Source: Patiria miniata (Eukaryota > Echinodermata > Asteroidea > Valvatida > Asterinidae). Taken from it: a stretch of DNA of 64,000 nt. Below the pieces are notes generated by a model. The model was not told where the DNA came from. It did no database searches and worked only from the letters and a program-made list of their open reading frames with translations. The translations under genes and the position numbers were made by a program. The number at the start of each line of letters is the position of its first letter. Positions within the stretch are counted from its first letter, which is position 1. The stretch is taken from the NCBI RefSeq assembly GCF_015706575.1, contig NW_024037056.1, positions 15,179,405 through 15,243,404 on the forward strand, written 5' to 3'. Of this stretch, positions 59,901 to 64,000 are shown one piece after another.

Positions 59901-61874
59901 AACACGAAAATTGTGCATACATCTCAAAATTCACAGAAAACAAAGTACATAAAAACTTCACGTAAAAAAATATATCCAATGAAATCGTCTTCTATCACAA
60001 TTCACAGTGCTCGATACCTCTCCATCGAGCTATTATTATGCAATAAATTCAGGATATAAGTTAATCAAACTTTGGCATATTTTTCTTCTGGACAGACTGG
60101 CTCTGACAACCTGGAACTTTTGGTTGTCGGACAAAATATTTTGGTTGTCCGGGGACGTTGGGCAGCCGATTTCGCGAGCCTGGCTTGTGTCTTTTCACTG
60201 CTCTTTCAGTGAGCATTGACGCTACTTTTATTGTGATTGAAAACAGAGTCCCCGTGGATGTACATGCAGTAAAGGCCAAATCTATAAAGAACGTAATGCA
60301 GCCTTGCCAAAGATTTTCCTAGCTTCTTGTGATTTCTAGTGGGAATTGTCTGTCCTAGTTCTTTTATTTTTTGCTCGATTGAAAAACCCAGTTTCCTGAG
60401 GAGACCTTTGTTGCTTTTCGGTAACAGTAATTCTTTCGCTGTTTTTTTTCTTCTAAAAGTAAGTAACATCACGCGGTATGTCTTTTCCTGGAAATGTCAT
60501 CAAATGTGATATGGTGATTAAATTTTTTTAACTAGTTTTACAAGCTTTTAACCTTTTTATAAATTAATTTGTATCCTGTGTAGCCTGGTCATTTATTTAC
60601 TTAATTTTTTATCATTTATTTCATCTGTTCCTGATTTCAATTTGGAACAGCTATTGTTTTTGTTGGGATTGTTCTTCCTTTTTTTTTTATCATTTAGCCT
60701 ATTTAATCTGTTCCTGATTTCACTTTGGAACAGCTATTGTTTTTGTTAGGATTGTTCTTCCTCTTTTTAAAAAAAAATTTTCTCTAGGTTTTAGACACAT
60801 TTTCTTTCTACCAGTACCATCCCCTGATTTCAATTGGGAACAGCTGTTGTTTTTGTAAGGATTTTTATTCCTTTTTTTTATCATTTATTTAATCTGTTCC
60901 TGATTTCAGTTTGGAACAGCTATTGTTTTTGTTAGGATTGTTCTTCCTCTTTTTAAAAAAAAAATTTCTCTAGGTTTTAGACACATTTTCTTTCTACCAG
61001 TACCATCCCCTGATTTCAATTGGGAACAGCTGTTGTTTTTGTAAGGATTTTTATTCCTTTTTTTTATCATTTATTTAATCTGTTCCTGATTTCAGTTTGG
61101 AACAGCTATTGTTTTTGTTAGGATTGTTCTTCCTCTTTTTTTTTTAAAAATTTTTCTCTAGGTTTTAGACACATTTTCTTTCTACCAGTACCATCCCCTG
61201 ATTTCAATTGGGAACAGCTGTTGTTTTTGTAAGGATTTTTATTCCTTTTTTTTATCATTTATTTAATCTGTTCCTGATTTCAGTTTAAAACAGCTGTTGT
61301 TTTTGTTAGGATTGTTCTTCCTCTTTTTTTTTTTAAATTTTTCTCTAGGTTTTAGACACATTTTCTTTCTACCAGTACCATCCCCTGATTTCAATTGGGA
61401 ACAGCTGTTGCTTTTGTTAGGATTTTTTCCCCTTTTTTATCTTTTTCTTTTTCTTTTGTTCTCCCTGGGCTTTATACACATTTTCTTTCTACCAGTACCA
61501 TCCACTTTGTGAGCTTTAATGAATCTGATCAACTGTAAACATGCTACATATGTTAAGCATTGTCTGAAGTTGTGTGCTGGCACATTTCATCACGATCTCT
61601 AGTTTTATCTCTTTTCTTCTTCTTCTTCCTCTTCTTCTGATAGTGCGATGCGCTCAATCAGCCAGCAAGAAGAGGAAATGCGGCCCCGCAGCCAGAGCAG
61701 CGGCAACACCTCGGAGACCAAACCCAACTCCACCCGCCGGCAGGTCGCGACCTTAGGCCCCTCCTGGCGGACACGCTGCGAGAGCATGCCCGCCCAGAAC
61801 CGCCCTCGCGTGGCCCGATCGCGCATCGGCAGCGAAAGCGAGGAGAGCCTACAAGAAGAACCCAGTCCAACAAG
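38898..61874 (+). CDS. IRS: Insulin receptor substrate (PH-PTB adaptor), first five coding exons
   Basis: Exons 38898-38978, 48418-48721, 49941-50080, 58395-58537 and 61644-61874 join in frame (299 residues so far). PH domain about residues 17-120: [53 protein letters not shown] domain about 130-226: [57 protein letters not shown]. Both PTB arginines that bind NPxpY in IRS1 (IRRCG and EVGRQ) are present. A Ser-rich region follows, with RCESMP, an RxxSxP 14-3-3-type motif. IRS proteins couple the insulin/IGF receptor to PI3K and Grb2; their C-terminal YxxM tail would lie beyond the window. This may be the single invertebrate IRS (chico type). Confidence 0.95.
39325..39736 (-). mobile_element. 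MITE family C, copy 4
   Basis: Decayed left end (CTCTTACCTTCCC), intact right end GAGTTAGGG then TTAA. Contains four GGAGGATTTTGCAGGATTGA words. In IRS intron 1. Confidence 0.83.
39803..40128. repeat. Tandem duplication, about 170-bp unit
   Basis: AATTGTTTTGCAAA, ATCCAGGCAACAAATGGACC, AGCATTCCT and GCGTGAATGGTTTCA occur in order twice (39808-39960 and 39990-40125). Confidence 0.8.
40115..40290. other. Isolated GC/CpG-rich block in IRS intron 1
   Basis: About 170 bases rich in CCGG and GCGGCC words, open on the plus strand ([20 protein letters not shown]), between AT-rich repeats. No splice frame or family recognised. Could be a repeat edge, a regulatory island or a missed exon. Confidence 0.35.
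40685..41160 (-). mobile_element. MITE family A, copy 5, old and eroded
   Basis: GTAGTCTGGTTCCCTGACCC, the CAGCCGACCATCATTGG remnant of the palindrome and GCAAATGTTGTACG are recognisable, but the ends and one internal hairpin arm have decayed. Confidence 0.75.
41577..41708. repeat. Poly-C and poly-G tracts
   Basis: A C-run at 41577-41593 and two G-runs near 41665-41677 and 41695-41708. Prone to slippage and able to form G-quadruplex-like structures. Confidence 0.85.
41853..42253 (+). mobile_element. MITE family C, copy 5
   Basis: TTTACCCTAGCTCCCTAGGC at the left, GGGTTTGGATTAA at the right; the usual CCTCAATCCTGCAAAATCCT words. In IRS intron 1. Confidence 0.83.
42268..42790. mobile_element. 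Fold-back element, about 250-bp arms
   Basis: CTGGCACAAAAAGAAG-type ends are inverse, and long inner blocks pair (CTCGCCAAGTGCAACTTTTA against its complement, centre near 42545). No protein frame. Abuts MITE C copy 5. Confidence 0.88.
43140..43830. repeat. Low-complexity C/A-rich tract
   Basis: Alternating C-runs and A-runs with an AAATAAAT stretch at 43190-43260. Open frames here (Lys/Pro-rich) result from composition. Nothing else seen from 42800 to 44160. Confidence 0.8.
44167..44696 (-). mobile_element. MITE family B, copy 3 (TTAA-flanked)
   Basis: TTAA at 44163 and 44697; starts AGCTATAGTCCATCATTTGC and ends ATGATGGACTATAACT. Includes the CpG-rich segment. Confidence 0.88.
44700..46590. 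other. IRS: IRS intron 1, no recognisable feature
   Basis: AT-rich, with a G-run at 45263-45284 and an AAACAAATAA-rich patch at 45595-45665. No repeat with clear ends, no exon. Confidence 0.5.
46598..47300. mobile_element. Fold-back element, about 700 bp
   Basis: GGCTGTATTTTAAATGTCTC and AAAAAAATGGTACAATC at the left pair with GATTGTACCATTTTTTTTGA and GACAGGCTATATTC at the right; inner blocks (GACTGGGCTTTCCAATA, TTTGCTTTTGTCAATTC) also pair. No frame. Confidence 0.83.
47379..47720 (-). mobile_element. MITE family C, copy 6, right end missing
   Basis: TTAA then TCCTACATG..., AACCTTCCC, and GGATTTTGCAGGATTGAGG words. It stops at GCAGGATTGAGGCTGTA without the terminal GTTAGGG. A short insertion sits near the left end. 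Confidence 0.75.
47759..47835. other. Two adjacent perfect hairpins
   Basis: Hairpin 1 (47759-47789): 15-bp arms GCATTTCTGGATCTA with a one-base loop. Hairpin 2 (47789-47835): 20-bp arms CCCATTCCAATTGGGTCCCT with a 7-base loop. Both pair without mismatch and they share base 47789. Confidence 0.9.
48418..48721 (+). CDS. IRS: IRS exon 2 (rest of PH domain)
   Basis: [20 protein letters not shown] to MPMPAFG, phase 1 donor GTAATT. Strongly GC-rich in AT-rich introns. [13 protein letters not shown] matches the PH C-terminal helix, including its invariant Trp. Confidence 0.95.
48795..49199 (-). mobile_element. MITE family C, copy 7 (TTAA-flanked)
   Basis: TTAA then TCCTAACCTTCCC; right end TGCCTAGGGAGTTATTAAGG then TTAA. 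It starts 73 bases after IRS exon 2, inside the 1.2-kb intron 2. Confidence 0.87.
49300..49470 (-). mobile_element. tRNA-derived SINE fragment
   Basis: On the minus strand: GTTGGCACAGTGGTTC (A box), then CCCGGGTTTGATTCCTGCCC (B box), then a body with GGTTTTTCGATATC. In IRS intron 2. Confidence 0.68.
49538..49871 (+). mobile_element. MITE family D, copy 1
   Basis: Left CAA then CCCTAACTCCC, right GGTTAGAG then TTAA. The inside repeats CAAGTCCATCAAAATCCATC in both orientations. Ends match family C but the internal words differ. It ends 69 bases before IRS exon 3. Confidence 0.83.
49941..50080 (+). CDS. IRS: IRS exon 3 (first half of PTB domain)
   Basis: [20 protein letters not shown] to NEDLEFS, phase 0, donor GTAAG; matches IRS1 EVWQVILKPKGLGQTKNL. 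Confidence 0.95.
50304..50825 (+). mobile_element. MITE family B, copy 4, diverged
   Basis: TTAA at 50300 and 50826 with eroded ends (ATGTAGAGTACATCATTTG; GTGATGGACTGAACCT). In IRS intron 3. Confidence 0.82.
51357..51620 (+). mobile_element. tRNA-derived SINE
   Basis: GTGTCATGGCCTAGCGGTTA (A box), GGGTTCGAGCCCGCTGGCGG (B box), then the body AAGCAAGGCACTTAACC, CTTCGTCCTTCGGATGGGAC and GTCGTAGGTCCCGTGTGTTG. This body is widespread in deuterostome SINEs. The tail has AAGAACCAACC repeats. Confidence 0.87.
51960..53020. other. IRS: IRS intron 3, no recognisable feature
   Basis: Homopolymer T and A runs, otherwise nothing supported. Confidence 0.5.
53028..53528 (-). mobile_element. MITE family B, copy 5 (TTAA-flanked)
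   Basis: TTAA at 53024 and 53529; AGCTAGAGTTCATCATTTGC at the left, AATGATGGACTGTAGCT-type end at the right. Very close in sequence to the copies at 10270 and 17587. Confidence 0.88.
54418..55293 (+). mobile_element. Repeat X, copy interrupted by MITE A
   Basis: 54418-54676 and 55192-55293 are the two halves of the repeat found whole at 7508-7850. They rejoin at a TTAA if the MITE is ignored. Confidence 0.83.
54677..55191 (-). mobile_element. MITE family A, copy 6, inserted in repeat X
   Basis: Left flank GGGAATTCTTAA, right flank TTAACTGTTGAAAA; the intact X copy reads GGGAATTCTTAACTGTTGAA (reverse strand). Shows insertion at, and duplication of, TTAA. Confidence 0.93.
55672..55877. mobile_element. 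Palindromic MITE, ATAAGCC(T/G) ends
   Basis: ATAAGCCTTTTCGGAGTTCC, AACTGCGC, CTGTGACAATG and TTTGTCTCAAATG are all mirrored on the right half. 206 bp. Confidence 0.85.
57024..57544 (+). mobile_element. MITE family A, copy 7 (TTAA-flanked)
   Basis: Same subtype as copy 2: AACGGTGGTCGGC with ACCACCGTT, a covarying pair compared with copy 4. In IRS intron 3. Confidence 0.9.
58030..58394 (+). repeat. 170-bp tandem repeat with tRNA T-arm, running into IRS exon 4 acceptor
   Basis: CTAGTAAGCATGAGGTTGTG, GGTTCGAGTCCCACCCAAG and GTAAGC occur at 58061 and again at 58231. GTGGGTTCGAGTCCCAC is a perfect tRNA T-arm. The inter-unit TTATTTCCCGTTTGGTTTC recurs as TTATTTCCCGTTTTGTTTCG just before the exon 4 acceptor. 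Confidence 0.85.
58395..58537 (+). CDS. IRS: IRS exon 4 (second half of PTB domain)
   Basis: [20 protein letters not shown] to NIHEASLK, ending phase 2 at GTGAGT. Matches IRS1 NIRRCGHSENFFFIEVGR almost residue for residue. Confidence 0.96.
59440..59935 (-). mobile_element. Remnant of MITE family B split by MITE Y
   Basis: CTAAGCTGAAACTTCAACAA and GTTAGTTG before, CACCCTTCTGAAGATTTTGA and GCATACATC after, match a family B minus-strand copy on either side of MITE Y copy 2. Other B parts are gone. Confidence 0.65.
59478..59855. mobile_element. MITE family Y, copy 2
   Basis: TTAGGCC with an A-run and TCTCCGGTTTCTGG; right CCAGAAACCGGAG, a T-run and GGCCTTA. Contains GCCGCGTCGCCGC, as in copy 1. 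In IRS intron 4. Confidence 0.8.
60573..61500. repeat. Tandem repeat, about 187-bp unit, itself a diverged dimer
   Basis: TTAGACACATTTTCTTTCTA and CCAGTACCATCCCCTGA recur near 60791, 60977, 61165 and 61352, with a shorter unit at about 61471. Within each unit GGAACAGCT(G/A)TTGTTTTTG occurs twice. Short frames here are repeat-derived. It ends 140 bases before IRS exon 5. Confidence 0.93.
61560..61643 (+). repeat. Intron-end segment shared by IRS introns 4 and 5, copy 1
   Basis: TGAAGTTGTGTGCTGGCACA, TTTCATCACGATCTCTAG and a TCTTCTT tract lead into the exon 5 acceptor. The same words lie at 63890-63960. Confidence 0.8.
61644..61874 (+). CDS. IRS: IRS exon 5 (Ser/Arg-rich linker)
   Basis: Joins as [20 protein letters not shown], matching IRS1 EAMRAMSDEFRPRSKSQSSS. 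It then has TRCESMP and [12 protein letters not shown] and ends phase 2 at GTAATA. The acceptor is TTCTGATAG. Confidence 0.9.
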
Positions 61875-62013
61875 GTAATAAAATAACTATTACAAGTTTG
61901 TTTTAAATAACACTTGTTTGGGTTAATTTGTTAGCTAAACTTCTTTTCTTTGTTTTAGTCATGGGATCGACTTAAACGTCCTGCCAAATGTTTTTAAAAA
62001 TGAAGTAGCTTAA

Positions 62014-62354
62014 CCCTAACCACCCCAACTCCATCAAAATCCATCCCCCCATTTTGGTGGATTTTGGGGGACTTGGTCCAGAAGGCCTGGCGTGGCTAAA
62101 TATTGATGGAGTATGATGGACTTGGGCCTAATGGCCCGAAGCAGGGCTAGGGGTATCCGATTGATTTTGCCTAGCCTCCTGTACTGCTATTGTGATAAAA
62201 GCCATGTGTAGCAAGTCCATGAATGTCAACCAGTGCGTCAGTGGTGGATTCCATTATGTCATGTACAGTTTTGTATTGGACTCACAGTGATTGATGGATT
62301 TTGATCTTGATGGACTTGGTCCAGTTCCTAGTAAAAGACGCCAGGGAATTAGGG
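62014..62354 (-). mobile_element. MITE family D, copy 2 (TTAA-flanked)
   Basis: TTAA then CCCTAACCACCCC; right GGAATTAGGG then TTAA. Reverse of copy 1 (GACTTGGTCCAGTTCCTAG near the right end). In IRS intron 5. Confidence 0.87.
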
Positions 62355-62629
62355 TTAAAAATCAGAAATCCTACACTATTTTGTGAGTTACACAAGAAAG
62401 TTTTGTTGAAATAGGATATTGGTCGCAAAGGAATTTATATGAAACCTCTCAAACGCATTTATTTCACCCCTCCGTTCCCTAGAAGAAGACACTCGTCGAA
62501 GCTTGTGATAATATCAGATTGTCTCTTCGCACCTTTGGGGTATTCTAGACACAATACTTGCAACCTGCTCCCACGAAACGAGGCTCAAGTCACCAAACCA
62601 AGTTCAGAGATTTGGATGCTGTGAGCCCA

Positions 62630-63055
62630 GTAGTATTGTATTACATTGTATTACATTGTATTTCACTGATGAATACATAAATCCACACAGTGCTGGGGTT
62701 TGAGGCGGTACGTGAAGTAATAGGCAGGGCGGATTGGGGCGGTACAGTCACTAAAGGGTTAAGTGGGGCGTAAATCAAGAACTCGGGAGCCGGTACATGT
62801 ATATATTTATTCCTCATTTTGTGCGAGCAGGTTGCACAAGCTTTTTCCCCATGCTTAAAAGGTTAGCGTGCTCTTGAGGGTTTCAGTCTGAGGAACCTCT
62901 TATCTTCAACTTCATCACTTCGCCCTTAAGTTGAGCAGCTGTACTCCCTTGGTTGTACAGACACGTACATGTACATATACATGTATACATGTACCGGTAC
63001 ATGTACATTTGTATAGACACCTGTGCAATGTATGGTACATGTACATACATGTCCA
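62630..63055. repeat. Short microsatellites (GTATTACATT and TACATG)
   Basis: GTATTACATT runs at 62637-62665 and TACATGTACATGT-type runs at 62966-63052. TACATGTAC words are scattered through the whole window. Confidence 0.75.
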
Positions 63056-63617
63056 TGTCCATATTGGAACAGTGTGGCAGGTAATACTGCCAACATAATG
63101 CCTTTTGCTTGAAACCCGGAACAAAAAACTTGTCCGAACAAGTTCTTTTCTATTAAATTCTCAAGAGATTTCTTGCACAAAAGAATGAGCCGAAACAGCC
63201 TTTTTGACTATTCCTCATTTTGATAGAGCAGCTCACTCACTGAAGTGCCCAACAAAAGGCTTGTCAGAACAAGTTCTTTTTTCCCTAGTCAATTTGAAAC
63301 AAAAAGAAACATTTTTTTCACTGAATCAACTTAAAACTTTCTTTCAGACTTATTCCTCATTTCGGTAGAGCACATCATTTTTTTTTTGGGGGGGGGAGTC
63401 TTTTTTAGTTGCATGTCTAATTAATTCCTTAACATGTTTCTACTGGTCATGCTTCACAGAGCTGGTAAGCAAAAATAAATATCACTTAGCATAAATTGAT
63501 GAGTACCAATCACAATCAGTGTACATAAACATGGCATTTTGACTTGTATAACCAGTTTTTGCTAAGCAGATATTTTCTGCGCTTAGCAGATTTCTGTACT
63601 GTACATGTAGCAACTCC

Positions 63618-63849
63618 AGGGCCCAATTTCACAGACAAGTTGTGCTTACTAAAATCATGCTGCTGCTTAAGCACTATTTCATGGCATGGTTGTGCTAAAA
63701 TCTGTAACATCACTGAATTAAGCAAGGTTTTCATCTGGCGCTAAGCGTGCTTTTGCTGTGCTTACTGCTTACGGTCTCTATGAAATAGATGGCGGCTCGG
63801 TAAGCACAAAATCGGCTGTTACATAAGCAACGCTATGAAATTGGGCCTA
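63618..63849. mobile_element. MITE with AGGGCCCAATTTCA ends
   Basis: AGGGCCCAATTTCACAGA at the left, ATGAAATTGGGCCTA at the right. Internal GCTTA/TAAGC words pair (TGTGCTTA, TAAGCACA). 232 bp. The GGCCCAATTTCAT end is recurrent in deuterostome invertebrate genomes, from memory. Confidence 0.82.
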
Positions 63850-63872
63850 GGTTTATTAGACACTATAAACTT

Positions 63873-63984
63873 GCTACAGTTGGTAATCATTCCCTGAAGA
63901 TGTGTGCTGACACATTTCATCTCGATCTCTAGTTTGATTACTTTTCTTCTTCTTTTTTCCCCCTCCGGTTTTGAATGCATGCAG
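63873..63984 (+). repeat. Intron-end segment, copy 2, before possible exon 6
   Basis: CTGAAGATGTGTGCTGACAC, ATTTCATCTCGATCTCTAG and a CTTTTCTTCTTC tract resemble 61565-61630; then CCCCCTCCGG and GCATGCAG. Confidence 0.78.
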
Positions 63985-64000
63985 CGTGTACGTACCTAAT
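63985..64000 (+). CDS. IRS: Possible start of IRS exon 6
   Basis: A pyrimidine-rich tract and GCATGCAG precede CGTGTACGTACC, which completes the phase-2 codon as Ser and stays open to the edge (SVYVPN). The preceding 100 bases resemble those before exon 5. Too short to confirm. Confidence 0.35.

Overview
The window is animal nuclear DNA. Every recognisable gene is split by GT-AG introns carrying metazoan protein families, there are tRNA-derived SINEs, and the intergenic space is AT-rich and packed with short palindromic DNA transposons. The gene set (PHTF, TMEM60, insulin receptor substrate) and the repeats point to an invertebrate deuterostome, most likely an echinoderm, perhaps a sea star. 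That placement is inference; no marker fixes the species.

Layout. (1) 849-13647, minus: 15 coding exons of a PHTF1/PHTF2 orthologue, an ER multi-pass membrane protein; the C-terminal exon lies off the left edge. (2) 15087-15479, plus: an intronless TMEM60 orthologue, head-to-head with PHTF. To my knowledge PHTF2 and TMEM60 are also head-to-head neighbours in human, so this looks like an old bidirectional pair. (3) 20680-22638, minus: a three-exon NAD(P)H-dependent FMN/quinone reductase (flavodoxin-like, Lot6/ArsH class). (4) 24087-26284, plus: a two-exon gene for a 306-residue protein I do not recognise (Arg/Gly-rich N-terminus, acidic middle), divergent from the reductase. (5) 26.3-38.7 kb: a gene-poor stretch of transposons and a 19-bp satellite, with a CpG-rich segment near 30.2-30.7 kb that may be a distal promoter and 5' UTR exon. 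(6) 38898 to the right edge, plus: the first five coding exons (PH and PTB domains, then a Ser-rich region) of an insulin receptor substrate gene; a sixth exon may begin at 63985.

Mobile DNA is the other theme. At least five MITE families (called A-E here) end in TTAA, consistent with piggyBac-type TTAA target duplication. One copy sits in another repeat whose uninterrupted paralogue elsewhere in the window gives the empty site. Families C and D have the same ends but different internal words built on one plan. Other items are several 0.4-0.8 kb fold-back elements, hAT-like elements whose ends consist of short repeated words, two minisatellites in inverted orientation flanking three PHTF exons, a 162-bp tandem repeat carrying a perfect nuclear-receptor DR1 site in each unit, and a partial copy of the reductase 3' end. 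I saw no retroviral, LTR, Polinton, LINE reverse transcriptase or CRISPR sequence.

The genes do not form one pathway. PHTF/TMEM60 and reductase/unknown are two divergent pairs that may each share a promoter; IRS is a separate large gene whose introns hold about a third of the window.
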